From Caballeronia sp. SL2Y3 (lineage in GTDB: Bacteria; Pseudomonadota; Gammaproteobacteria; Burkholderiales; Burkholderiaceae), in contig NZ_CP084261.1 in assembly GCF_022879575.1 (NCBI RefSeq), forward strand, positions 1 to 64,000: a DNA stretch of 64,000 nucleotides. Reading direction: 5' to 3'. The position numbers and the translations under genes were made by a program. Positions 1 to 8,483 of this stretch are shown piece by piece; position 1 is the stretch's first letter; the number at the start of each line of letters is the position of its first letter. The notes under the pieces are model-generated. The model did no database searches. It was not told the origin of the DNA and saw only the letters and a list, made by a program, of their open reading frames with translations.

Positions 1-1365
1 ATGGCGACTAGGCGCGCAAAGAAAACCGACGTAGTCAGCCCCAGCTCGGCGGAATTGCGCAAGGCCGTTGAGGCCATCGCGATTCAGCCCAAAAGCGGCA
101 AAATCACGCTGCTGACGCGCAAGCTGTTCAACGTCTTGCTCGCCGTCGCGCAGCAAGCGGATGAATCCGGCGACACGTATCGCGCGCTGCTCTCCGATAT
201 CGTCGCAAATTCGGCCTTCGATTCGAACGACACGGCACTGGTCAAAGAACATTTGCGCCGCATGGTTTCAGTGCAAGTGGAGTGGAGCACCGGTACGTCG
301 AGCCAAAAACCCGGCCGCAAGTGGGGCATATCCACGCTGATCGCGGACGCGGAAATTCTCGAAGACCCGTCTACGCGTCGGGTCTGGGTCGAATTTTCAT
401 TCGCCCCGAAGATCAAAAAAAAGCTGCTCGACCCGGTTCAGTATGCCAGGCTGAGCCTGCAATTCCAGAGCCAATTGCGCAGTAGCGCCGGCCTCGCGCT
501 GTACGAGATCTGCGTCCGGTATCTGACGAATCCGAGCCATCTGACGATGCGCGAAACTTGGGAATGGTGGCGGCCGATCCTGTCTGGCACGCCCGATACC
601 GAAGCCGGCGACGAGGCGAAACGCGAGTACAAATACTTCAAACGCGATTACCTGCGTCCCGCGATTGCCGAAGTCAACGCCGTAACGAACATCTTCGTCG
701 AACTGGTGGAGCATCGAGAGGGACGGCGTGTCGCCGAAATCCAGTTCCGCGTGACAGAGCGTAAGCAGCCGATGCTCGCGTTGGATGAGCATCCGAACGT
801 TTTCGACAGCACGCTTGTCGACCGCATGGTGAAGATCGGCATCCCGCTCAAGGAGGCGCAGACGCTCTACGCGGACAGCGAGGAAAACCGCATCCGGGCC
901 GCTCTGCTCATGACGGAGCAGCGCATGCGCAGCACGACACTGCCGCCGGTTCGCAGCGCAGCCGCATTGTTCAAAGACGCGTTGAAGAAGGGCTATGCGC
1001 CGCCGGTCGAAGCCTTGCCGTCGGCTGCGAACGGCGCATCACCGCGGGCCGGTGCGCCAAGCGCTGCAGCGGCCGACGATCTAAAGGCGCGCTTGTTGGG
1101 CGAATTCTCGGCTTTTCGACGAAAAGAAGCTCGTGCGATGTACGAAGAGCAAGGTGAGGAAGAACGGGAGCTCGCACGCCAAAGCTTCGAGCAGGAGTTG
1201 TTGCCGGAACTCGGGGCGCATATGCGCGACGATTGGCGCAAGCGCGGCCTAGACTCCAAGCTTGCCGAAACGTCGTTCTTCGACTGGCTCGCCCGGCGGA
1301 CGTGGGGCGAGCCGACCGATGGCGACCTGCTCGCTTTTACACTTAGCCAGTCGCGAGCAGGCTGA
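1..1365 (+). CDS. replication initiator protein (Rep_3 / RepB-type)
   Basis: Plasmid/secondary-chromosome replication initiator of 454 aa. The N-terminal ~270 residues have the look of the two winged-helix domains of the Rep_3 family: LTRKLFNVLL near residue 39, a basic stretch KPGRKWGISTL near 103, then SSAGLALYEICVRYL and the WEWWRPILSG segment. The last ~130 residues are charged and helical. Such proteins bind iterons at the origin and open DNA. It precedes convergent parB and parA, the usual rep-par arrangement of Burkholderia secondary replicons. The gene starts at base 1, so the assembled replicon was probably opened at this ATG and the iterons and promoter lie at the far end of the circle, outside the window. 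Confidence 0.9.
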   Translation: MATRRAKKTDVVSPSSAELRKAVEAIAIQPKSGKITLLTRKLFNVLLAVAQQADESGDTYRALLSDIVANSAFDSNDTALVKEHLRRMVSVQVEWSTGTSSQKPGRKWGISTLIADAEILEDPSTRRVWVEFSFAPKIKKKLLDPVQYARLSLQFQSQLRSSAGLALYEICVRYLTNPSHLTMRETWEWWRPILSGTPDTEAGDEAKREYKYFKRDYLRPAIAEVNAVTNIFVELVEHREGRRVAEIQFRVTERKQPMLALDEHPNVFDSTLVDRMVKIGIPLKEAQTLYADSEENRIRAALLMTEQRMRSTTLPPVRSAAALFKDALKKGYAPPVEALPSAANGASPRAGAPSAAAADDLKARLLGEFSAFRRKEARAMYEEQGEEERELARQSFEQELLPELGAHMRDDWRKRGLDSKLAETSFFDWLARRTWGEPTDGDLLAFTLSQSRAG

Positions 1366-1399
1366 ACAAGGCGGCACCAATGCCGCCGGCTCGCTGACG

Positions 1400-2464
1400 T
1401 TAATTCTGCGTGTTGGCTTTCTCCAGCATCGTCTCGATCTGATGCAGCAACTCGTCGCGTTTATCGCGCGACAAGCCCCGCAGTCTCAATTCGAGCCGAT
1501 CCTCGCCATAAGACTTGAGATCCCCGACTGCAACGCCGTCCAGTTTAACCTCCAGACGCTGCGCATACCGTTGGCGACCGGCCGGCTTCGGTGCCTCTTG
1601 CCCGCTGGCTCGCCCCTTGACGATGTCCGCGACCTGGCGAGTGCTAAGGTCGTCCGACGTGATCTTGTTGATCAGCCGGAGCGTCGCGTCGCTACCACGC
1701 GCCGCGTGATAGCGAGAGATCTGGTAGGCCATATTCGAACCGAACCGGTCTGGCCGGGCGACCATCTCTTGCATGACGTTTTCGGGCAGCTTCGCGATGG
1801 ATAGCGCCACGGCGATCGTCGATTCGTCCAGCCCGAGATGTTCCGCCAACTCGCGCTGACTCTGGAAGTGTTGCTCGTCGAGGAAGCGGCGCCACACGAC
1901 CGCGTTGTCGAAGACGGTCTGCGAATCGCGCTGGACGTTGAGGTCGTAGCCGAGCTTGTAGCTCTCGATGCCGATCGGCAAGTCCACGACGACTGCCTTG
2001 ACCGTCTCCTTGTTAGCCTCCTTCAGCGCCCGCACGCGCCGGCCGCCGTCGCTCACGAAGAACATGCCCGGCTCGTCGTAGTCGGGAATGACATGGATGG
2101 CTTGTTGCTGGCCTTGCTTCGCTAAATTGACTGCCAGTTCGGCGATCGAAGCCTTCAGGTAGAAGTGACGCGGGTTGAACGGGCTCGGTTTAATGGCCTT
2201 GAGCGGCAATTCGATCACCTGCCCTACCGTGTAGCGATTCGCTCTCCGCCAGGCTCGGTATGGCTCTGACTCGTGTGCCGCGTTAGCGTCGGGTTGGTCG
2301 TCGGCGACAAATGCGCTCGACCGGCCATTGGCTGCGGCTTGCGAGACCTGCTGCAGGTCGACGATGCCGTCGATCGCGTTGATTCGATCAAGCGCGGTTC
2401 TCTTTTCACTGCTCGTGGTATCGGGACGGGCTTTGAAGCCCTTTGCGAACTGCGACGGTTTCAT
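1400..2464 (-). CDS. parB: chromosome/plasmid partitioning protein ParB
   Basis: ParB/Spo0J-family centromere-binding CTPase, 354 aa. Visible family signatures are SPFNPRHFY at about 93-102, SDGGRRVRAL at about 138-147 (the CTP-binding/arginine box), and a helix-turn-helix in SQRELAEHLGLDESTIAVAL at about 202-221. The C-terminal ~60 residues should form the dimerisation domain. It is transcribed after parA and converges with rep. A perfect parS-like palindrome lies in the short parA-parB gap, so ParB spreading may autoregulate the operon (inference). Confidence 0.93.
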   Translation of the reverse strand: MKPSQFAKGFKARPDTTSSEKRTALDRINAIDGIVDLQQVSQAAANGRSSAFVADDQPDANAAHESEPYRAWRRANRYTVGQVIELPLKAIKPSPFNPRHFYLKASIAELAVNLAKQGQQQAIHVIPDYDEPGMFFVSDGGRRVRALKEANKETVKAVVVDLPIGIESYKLGYDLNVQRDSQTVFDNAVVWRRFLDEQHFQSQRELAEHLGLDESTIAVALSIAKLPENVMQEMVARPDRFGSNMAYQISRYHAARGSDATLRLINKITSDDLSTRQVADIVKGRASGQEAPKPAGRQRYAQRLEVKLDGVAVGDLKSYGEDRLELRLRGLSRDKRDELLHQIETMLEKANTQN

Positions 2465-2472
2465 TCAGGGTC

Positions 2473-2488
2473 CTTTATGCGCATAAAG
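2473..2488. other. parS-like centromere site 1
   Basis: Perfect 16-bp palindrome CTTTATGCGCATAAAG lying in the 24-bp gap between parA and parB. The TTTATGCGCATAAA core is, from memory, the parS core of Burkholderia chromosome-2 partition systems. The same core recurs twice upstream of parA. Confidence 0.85.
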
Positions 2489-3151
2489 TCAGGCGAGCAT
2501 GGCGAGGATCTCGTCGGCGCACGCGCGGATCTCTGCCGCCGCGAGCCGTGAGCCGCGATCCGTCATTTGCAGCACGGTCTGGCCGAGTGCCATTGCTTGT
2601 TTGTAGCACTCGCGGGTCGGAATCTGCGTCTTGAGCAGCGGGAAGCCAAGCTCCTCGAGGGCGACTTTTAGCTCCCGCGTCAGCATGCGTTTCTCCTCGG
2701 TTTTGTTGAGCAAGAAGACCGCGCGCAGGTCTTCGTTCATCACTTGCGCCTGCTGCACCAGCTTGACCAGCCCGACACTCGACCAGTAATCGGCGGGCGA
2801 CGACGACGTCGGGATGACTGCAATGCTCGCGGCGAGGAGGACCACGCCCGAGACCTTTTCCGTAATCGACGGTGGACAATCCACAACGATGATGTCGTAG
2901 TCGTTGATGAACTTCCTGATCTCGCGGTGGATCTGGCCGCCCGCCTCCGACAGATTCACCACCGGAAAGGGAATGCCTGACGCGTCTTCCGAGGCGGCGC
3001 TCGACCAATGAATCAGCGTGTTCTGACCATCGGCGTCTACAACTAGGACGCGCTTGTTCTTTTCGTGAAAGGCTGCGCCAAGATGCATCGCTATAGTACT
3101 TTTGCCGACGCCACCCTTTTGTTGCGTGATCGCTATGATTTCCGCCGCCAC
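2489..3151 (-). CDS. parA: partition ATPase ParA
   Basis: ParA/MinD-superfamily ATPase of 220 aa, the short plasmid/secondary-chromosome type. It carries the deviant Walker A box KGGVGKST at residues 12-19, the A' motif VVDADGQ near 37, and Walker B in DIIVVDCPPS near 85. It has no N-terminal DNA-binding extension, so it probably does not repress by itself through a helix-turn-helix. It is the first gene of the parA-parB unit, with parS-like sites on both sides. Role: ATP-dependent segregation of ParB-parS complexes along the nucleoid. Confidence 0.94.
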   Translation of the reverse strand: MAAEIIAITQQKGGVGKSTIAMHLGAAFHEKNKRVLVVDADGQNTLIHWSSAASEDASGIPFPVVNLSEAGGQIHREIRKFINDYDIIVVDCPPSITEKVSGVVLLAASIAVIPTSSSPADYWSSVGLVKLVQQAQVMNEDLRAVFLLNKTEEKRMLTRELKVALEELGFPLLKTQIPTRECYKQAMALGQTVLQMTDRGSRLAAAEIRACADEILAMLA

Positions 3152-3249
3152 GTTTTGCTCCGAAAATGTCTATTTGAAATTCTACATAGCGATAGAAGTT
3201 TTTCCAGCGATATTCGACTTAAAGTCACGCGTTAGCCAAACGGACGACT

Positions 3250-3265
3250 CTTTATGCGCATAAAA
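3250..3265. other. parS-like centromere site 2
   Basis: TTTATGCGCATAAA core at 3251-3264, identical to site 1; the outer pair is C/A, so the palindrome is 14 bp. It lies between parA and the PatZ-like gene. Confidence 0.8.
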
Positions 3266-3289
3266 CCGCCGGGTCTGGCGCGCGCGGCG

Positions 3290-3305
3290 CTTTATGCGCA
3301 TAAAG
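3290..3305. other. parS-like centromere site 3
   Basis: Perfect 16-bp palindrome CTTTATGCGCATAAAG, identical to site 1 and 40 bp from site 2. Two sites in tandem upstream of parA plus one inside the operon are consistent with a ParB loading cluster. Confidence 0.82.
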
Positions 3306-3384
3306 TCCCACGTCCACACTCGGCCGATAGACCGGTTGGCGAAATCGCCTATGCTTGTCGCTGACCAACCCGGTGAGACGCGCC

Positions 3385-5787
3385 ATGACCGTTCGCAACC
3401 TCGACACTCTGTTCGCTCCACAGTCGATCGCAGTAATTGGTGCGTCGTCACGCGCGGGAAGCATCGGTGAAATGGTGTGGAAACGTGCCATCTCGTCCGG
3501 GTTCGCGGGCCAGATTTGGCCGGTGAATCCGAAGCACGCCTCGCTCGACGGACAACAGGTCTTTGCTGACATCGACGACTTGCCCGAGGCGCCGAGTGTG
3601 GCGGTCTTGTGTACGCGGCCTGAAACATGGCCTTCGCTGGTTGAGAGTCTCGGTCGGCGAGGAACGAAGGCAGTCCTGATCATCGGCGAGGTGGATGGAG
3701 GCGGCCCCACTGCGTCGCATGGAGCATCCGCGCATTCATCACAGCAGACATGGACATCGCTAACGTTGGCTGCCGCCCGCCCGCATCTGCTTCGCGTCGT
3801 CGGGCCGTCGAGCCTCTGTGTCATGACGCCGTCGATCGGCGCCTGTCTCGGTGCGCCGGTGTGCGAAGTGAAATCGGGCGGAGTCGCATGGGTGTCGGCA
3901 TCCAACGCGCTGACGAACGGCGTGCTCGGGTGGGCCCGTGCTCGCGGCCTCGGTTTTTCGAGAGTTGTCGCGCTCGGCGACGAAGCCGACGTTGACGCCG
4001 GCGACGTCGTCGACTTCCTGGCGAGCGACGCGTCGACGCGGGCAATTCTTCTCGCCATCGAAACGATAAGCGCCGCCCGAAAATTCATGTCCGCCGCGCG
4101 TGCGGCCGCGCGAAACAAGCCCGTGCTGGTGCTGCGAACCGGTCGTAGCGACCCGTTCGACCGGCTGTACGGCGCTGCGTTTCGACGCGCAGGGCTCGTC
4201 CGCGTCGACTCACTCGACGACCTTCTCGACGAAATCGAAACCCTTGGCGTCGGGCGCGTCGCCTCGAGCGACGCGGCGACCGTCATTACGAGCGATCGCG
4301 GCGTGGCGGCCCTTGCGAAAGACGCCTTCGGCGCGGCGGGAGGCGGGCTCGCGAACCTTCCCGCAGCGGCACGGGACGCCGTCGCGACTGCGTTGCCGGG
4401 AGCGCAAGCCGGTAACCCGCTGCTGCTCGGCGACGACGCATCGGCGAGCGATTTCGGCGACGCGCTCAGAACGCTCGCACCGTATCGCGAGACCGGCACG
4501 GCGTTCGTCGTGCATGCGCCGACGCACAGCGCGCCCGTCGCTGACGTTGCGCGCACGCTGATCGCGGAGCGCCAGCATACCTATCGCGGTCTGCTTGCAT
4601 GCTTCTTCGGATGCATCGATGCGGCGACCCGCGACGATCTTCACGCGGCCGGAATACCCGTGCACACAACGCCGCATCGGCTGGCGCGCGGTTTTGCGCG
4701 ACTGGTCGACTTCCGGCACGGCCGCGAATTGCTCATGCAGACGCCCGACGGGCTGCCCGCCGACGTGCCAAAAGACATCGATGATGCGCAAAACGAGGTC
4801 CGCGCCGCACTGGCGACCGGCACGTTGGAACTGGAGGGGGAACGCGCAGCGCGCATTCTCGTTCGCTTCGGCATCGCCGTGAAGCCGGGCGCTTGCAGTG
4901 CAAGGTCAAGCGAGGCAATCGAAATACAGACGCGCCTTCTCGATCATCCTGTCTTCGGCCCCGTGTTCGAGTTTCGTGCAGAGGGCGCGCTCGGGCTCGC
5001 CGATGCGCTTCATGAGTTCTCGCTTCCGCCGCTGAATCCGGTGCTCGCTCGGGATCTGATCGCACGCTCGCCGCGCTCGCGGGAGTTGCCTGGCGAGATG
5101 CTGCTGCATACGCTCACGGCGCTGTCGCAACTCGTCTGTTATGTCGAGGAAATCGTCGCGCTTCGGCTGACGTTGCAGGTGACGCGCGACTCGGTTGCCG
5201 TGCACGAGCCGCAACTGACGTTGGGCGCGTGCCGCAAGCCCCTCGCGATCGTCCCGTATCCGCGTGCGATGGAAGAGACGCTCGACTGGCGCGGCATGCG
5301 CATCACCGTGCGGCCGATTCGACCGGAGGACGAAGACGCGCACCGGGCCTTTGTCGCTGCGAACACGGCGGAAGATTTGCGACTGCGCTTCTTCGGCGCG
5401 GTGCGCAGCTTCGATCATTCGCAACTCGCGCGCATGACGCAAATCGACTACGACCGCGAGATGGCGCTCATCGTGACGCGAACGAACGCGGACGGTGCGT
5501 CCGAGACCCTTGCGGTTGCGCGCGCGATCGCCGACCCGGACAACGAGACGGCCGAGTTCGCGCTCGCCGCGCGCTCCGACATGAAAGGGCAGGGCTTAGG
5601 CTCGCTGCTGCTCACGCGAATCATCGATTATGAAAAGAAGCGCGGCACGCGATGGATGATTGGCGAAGCCCTGCGGGAGAACGCGGGCATGATCGGGCTG
5701 GCGCGCAAGCTGGGTTTCGAACTGACGCGCACCGACGACCCGGGCGTCGTCGGTTTCAGGATGCGGCTCGGCGAGACGCCGGCATAG
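3385..5787 (+). CDS. PatZ-like bifunctional acyl-CoA ligase (NDP-forming)/GNAT acetyltransferase
   Basis: Large fusion of about 800 aa. The N-terminus (NLDTLFAPQSIAVIGASS) is the CoA-binding Rossmann domain of the ADP-forming acetyl-CoA synthetase family; succinyl-CoA-synthetase-like domains follow to about 440. The C-terminal ~160 residues are a GNAT domain with the acetyl-CoA loop MKGQGLGSLLL. Relatives of the Pat/PatZ type acetylate lysines of metabolic enzymes; their ligase half is usually regulatory. The stretch between the second CoA-ligase domain and the GNAT domain, normally an ATP-grasp domain, looks shortened and I see no convincing ATP-grasp motif. I chose the ATG at 3385; a TTG at 3355 in the same frame is the alternative. 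It converges with the next gene, 20 bp away. Confidence 0.82.
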   Translation: MTVRNLDTLFAPQSIAVIGASSRAGSIGEMVWKRAISSGFAGQIWPVNPKHASLDGQQVFADIDDLPEAPSVAVLCTRPETWPSLVESLGRRGTKAVLIIGEVDGGGPTASHGASAHSSQQTWTSLTLAAARPHLLRVVGPSSLCVMTPSIGACLGAPVCEVKSGGVAWVSASNALTNGVLGWARARGLGFSRVVALGDEADVDAGDVVDFLASDASTRAILLAIETISAARKFMSAARAAARNKPVLVLRTGRSDPFDRLYGAAFRRAGLVRVDSLDDLLDEIETLGVGRVASSDAATVITSDRGVAALAKDAFGAAGGGLANLPAAARDAVATALPGAQAGNPLLLGDDASASDFGDALRTLAPYRETGTAFVVHAPTHSAPVADVARTLIAERQHTYRGLLACFFGCIDAATRDDLHAAGIPVHTTPHRLARGFARLVDFRHGRELLMQTPDGLPADVPKDIDDAQNEVRAALATGTLELEGERAARILVRFGIAVKPGACSARSSEAIEIQTRLLDHPVFGPVFEFRAEGALGLADALHEFSLPPLNPVLARDLIARSPRSRELPGEMLLHTLTALSQLVCYVEEIVALRLTLQVTRDSVAVHEPQLTLGACRKPLAIVPYPRAMEETLDWRGMRITVRPIRPEDEDAHRAFVAANTAEDLRLRFFGAVRSFDHSQLARMTQIDYDREMALIVTRTNADGASETLAVARAIADPDNETAEFALAARSDMKGQGLGSLLLTRIIDYEKKRGTRWMIGEALRENAGMIGLARKLGFELTRTDDPGVVGFRMRLGETPA

Positions 5788-5807
5788 CCGCTGTCCGTCA
5801 CGCGTAG

Positions 5808-6353
5808 TTAGACGCCGATCTTCGACAATGCGTCGTCGATCTGCTCGCGCGACAGCGACAGTTCGCTCAGCAATGCTTCGGCATACGAAGCGCCGGTCTC
5901 GCGTTCGAGCCGCGCGATGGTGAGTGCGCAGCGCGCGGCGTCCTTCGGCGTCGCGATGAACGACTTCACGGAATGTCCCGCTGTGAACGCTTCGAAGAGC
6001 GGCGTGCGAATTTCGTCGGGCAACGCGCGCGACGTCCACTGGTACGGCTTGCCGTTGTACGTCAATTGCGGCGGCAGCGTGCGCTCTTTCTTCGCGGCGG
6101 GGATTAGACCGTAAGTGCGCGCCGCCTCGCCGATCTGCTCGGGCGAGAAGAGTTCGTCCGGGCTAATGTCGAACTGCGCGATGTGCGCTTCGATGGCCTG
6201 CATGGCGGCGGCGCGATCGTCGCGCTTTTTCTGCGCGCGGGCGACGATGTCACGAAGTTCATCGGCCTCGTCGGTCGTGATGGTGAAGCTCGCCTGCTTT
6301 TGCTGGAGCTCGGAAAAGCGCAGGAACTCGGAATCGGAAAGAAGTTTCGCCAT
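5808..6353 (-). CDS. conserved hypothetical protein, weakly H-NS-like architecture
   Basis: 181 aa, charged and without membrane segments. Residues 10-65 look like a helical or coiled-coil N-terminus (ADELRDIVARAQKKRDDRAA). A segment around 98-115 (LTYNGKPYQWTSRALP) is loosely reminiscent of the short C-terminal DNA-binding loop of H-NS-like proteins, but the aromatic-Gly-Arg core is not the standard one, so this is a guess. It could equally be an uncharacterised Burkholderiaceae family. It stands alone between two convergent or codirectional neighbours and I see no strong Shine-Dalgarno. Confidence 0.55.
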   Translation of the reverse strand: MAKLLSDSEFLRFSELQQKQASFTITTDEADELRDIVARAQKKRDDRAAAMQAIEAHIAQFDISPDELFSPEQIGEAARTYGLIPAAKKERTLPPQLTYNGKPYQWTSRALPDEIRTPLFEAFTAGHSVKSFIATPKDAARCALTIARLERETGASYAEALLSELSLSREQIDDALSKIGV

Positions 6354-6441
6354 GGATGATGCGTCGAGATAAGCACGGCGGCTCGCAATGGGCAGCCGCT
6401 ATTTTGAGAGGGCCGCCATTCTAACGTGATCCGCGCGCGGC

Positions 6442-7242
6442 TCAGACGCGCGACATCGAAAGCGCGGCAGCGGCGTCCCTCAAGAGCGAGGTGACTTCCT
6501 CGATGGACGGCGCCACGTACTCGTCGATTCGCCGCATGTACGGACACGTCAGCGCCGCGATTGCTTGCCCCGACGGACCCAGCAGCGGGAACGTCACGTC
6601 CGTGATGCCGAAGGTTTGCTGACTCTCCTTCTTCGAATAGCCCGCTTCCCGGATCCGTCGATAATCGGCGTCGAGCACGCTGCGGTCGATCGGCAATTCG
6701 CCTTTAACCTTCGTATGCTCGGCCAACATGTGGTCGCGCTGTTCGTCGGTTTGAAAAGCCAGTATCACGCGGCCCGATCCGGTGTCGATCAATCCGACGC
6801 GCGAGCCGAGACGCACGGAAATGCCCCAGGCGCCCGGGCCGTCCACCTGCGCGATGACGAGCAAGTTGCCGCGATCGTAGACGGCGAGATGCACCGATTG
6901 CTCCGCCGCGTCGGCGAAACGCTGCATGACGGGCAACGCCTCTGCGATCAGCCGGTTCATCGGCGGATGACGGTGCGCGAGCGCATACAGCTTGAGACTC
7001 AACGAGTAGCGGTCGCCCTCGGGCGAGCGCACCACATATTGCCGCGCGACCAGCCGCTCGAGCATGCGATACATCTCGCTCGCGTTGCGCCCGAGCAGTT
7101 TCGTGATTTCCGCACGCGTGAGCCCCGACTTCTGCTCGGCCAGCAGTTCGAGAATGTCCAGTCCCTTGTCGAGTGCCGGCGCGCGATATCGGTCGGCATC
7201 GTTGTCTTCGGCGTCCACGGCGGTTGGGGTCTGTCGGTTCAT
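6442..7242 (-). CDS. IclR-family transcriptional regulator
   Basis: 266 aa when started at the ATG at 7242 (MNRQTPTAV); an upstream in-frame ATG would give a 324-aa version with a low-complexity leader that does not resemble the family. The N-terminal winged helix-turn-helix is visible as LTRAEITKLLGRNASEMYRM. The C-terminal effector domain follows, with GSRVGLIDTGSGRVILAF and FGITDVTFPLLGPSG. It is divergent from the sugar-catabolic operon at 7437 and very likely its local regulator, since IclR proteins typically sense an intermediate of the pathway next door. Confidence 0.88.
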   Translation of the reverse strand: MNRQTPTAVDAEDNDADRYRAPALDKGLDILELLAEQKSGLTRAEITKLLGRNASEMYRMLERLVARQYVVRSPEGDRYSLSLKLYALAHRHPPMNRLIAEALPVMQRFADAAEQSVHLAVYDRGNLLVIAQVDGPGAWGISVRLGSRVGLIDTGSGRVILAFQTDEQRDHMLAEHTKVKGELPIDRSVLDADYRRIREAGYSKKESQQTFGITDVTFPLLGPSGQAIAALTCPYMRRIDEYVAPSIEEVTSLLRDAAAALSMSRV

Positions 7243-7347
7243 GTTCTGGCGTGGGTTCGTGCGTCGGGCCACCGTGCTTAGGGAATACACCGACCGTCCA
7301 AGGCCGCGCCATCCTTGACTTGGTTTTGTGCGTCTATGAATAATACG

Positions 7348-7359
7348 TTCATTAATGAA
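7348..7359. promoter_or_regulatory. candidate IclR operator
   Basis: Perfect palindrome TTCATTAATGAA in the AT-rich divergent intergenic region between the IclR regulator and the sugar operon. Length and position fit an IclR-type operator; binding is inferred. Confidence 0.5.
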
Positions 7360-7436
7360 TGAACCGCCACCCCGAGCGCTAGATTCGCCAACAGCTCGAT
7401 CCGCAGTCAATCGCACTAACTCTCCAAGGCTTGCAG

Positions 7437-8483
7437 ATGACCGCTGAAAAGCAGGACGTTTTGCCCCGACGCCGAATCGGATCGACTTCGCTGGAAGTGA
7501 CGGCGCTGTCGCTCGGCACCGCGCCGCTCGGCGGCCTCTATCACGAACTGACCGAAGACGAAGCGCGCGCCACCGTGGATGCCGCGTGGCAAGCGGGTCT
7601 CCGCTTCTTCGACACTGCGCCGCACTACGGTCACACGAAGGCCGAGCATCGTCTGGGCGATGCGCTGCGCCGGTATCCGCGTGAAGACTTTGTGCTCTCG
7701 ACGAAGGTCGGCCGCCGTTTCGTGCCGCGAACGACGCCCGATGACGGGAGCGAAGGCTGGGCGAATCCGCTGCCGTTTCAGGCTATCTACGACTACACCT
7801 ACGACGGCATCCTCCGCTCGTTCGAAGACAGTCAACATCGGCTCGGCATGATCGATATCGACATCGTGCTCATTCACGACATCGGCCGATACACGCACGG
7901 CGAAAAGAACGCGCACTACTGGCGTCAATTGACGGACGAGGGCGGTTTTCGCGCGCTCGATGAGTTGAAGCAATCGCGCGGCGTCAAAGCCGTCGGGCTC
8001 GGCGTCAACGAGGGCGCAGCCGTCATGGAAGCGATGGCCGAATACGACATCGACTGCGCGCTTCTCGCCGGACGTTACACGCTTCTCGAACAGAACACGC
8101 TCGACGATTTGCTGCCCGAATGCGAGAAGCGCGGCGTCAGTATTCTGCTCGGCGGAGCGTTCAACTCGGGCATCCTCGCGCGCGGTCTGGATACGAATGC
8201 GCACGGGGATCTCAAGTTCAACTACGGCGACGCGCCGAAAGAAGTCGTTGAACGCGTCGGCAAACTGGAGCGCGTCTGTCGCGACTTCGGTGTGGCCCTT
8301 TCCACCGCGGCACTCCAGTTTCCTTATGCGCATAAAGTTGTGGCGACCGTGCTGATGGGCGCGCGCACGCCCGACGAAGTGCGCCAGAACGCCGATTCGT
8401 TTGCGACGCCGATTCCGCCCGCGCTATGGGATGCGCTGCGCGCCGAAGGGCTGCTTCACGCGAACGCGCCGGTGCCGCGATGA
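7437..8483 (+). CDS. aldo/keto reductase, probable L-fucose (aldose) 1-dehydrogenase
   Basis: 348 aa TIM-barrel oxidoreductase of the D-threo-aldose/L-fucose dehydrogenase group. It shows the family motif FFDTAPHYGHTKAEHRLG (catalytic Asp/Tyr region) and an N-terminal GTAPLGG loop. Start at ATG 7437, with AAGG 7-8 bp upstream; a TTG at 7431 is the alternative. First gene of a four-gene set whose products match a non-phosphorylating fucose-type pathway: oxidation of the sugar to its lactone would be the first step. The exact sugar is inferred from the neighbours. Its 3' end overlaps the next start as ATGA. Confidence 0.85.
   Translation: MTAEKQDVLPRRRIGSTSLEVTALSLGTAPLGGLYHELTEDEARATVDAAWQAGLRFFDTAPHYGHTKAEHRLGDALRRYPREDFVLSTKVGRRFVPRTTPDDGSEGWANPLPFQAIYDYTYDGILRSFEDSQHRLGMIDIDIVLIHDIGRYTHGEKNAHYWRQLTDEGGFRALDELKQSRGVKAVGLGVNEGAAVMEAMAEYDIDCALLAGRYTLLEQNTLDDLLPECEKRGVSILLGGAFNSGILARGLDTNAHGDLKFNYGDAPKEVVERVGKLERVCRDFGVALSTAALQFPYAHKVVATVLMGARTPDEVRQNADSFATPIPPALWDALRAEGLLHANAPVPR

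Noticed and set aside
1..60. Replication origin iterons next to rep
   Set aside because: The window begins at the rep start codon, and the rep-parB gap (1366-1399) is too short and shows no iterons; they must lie outside.
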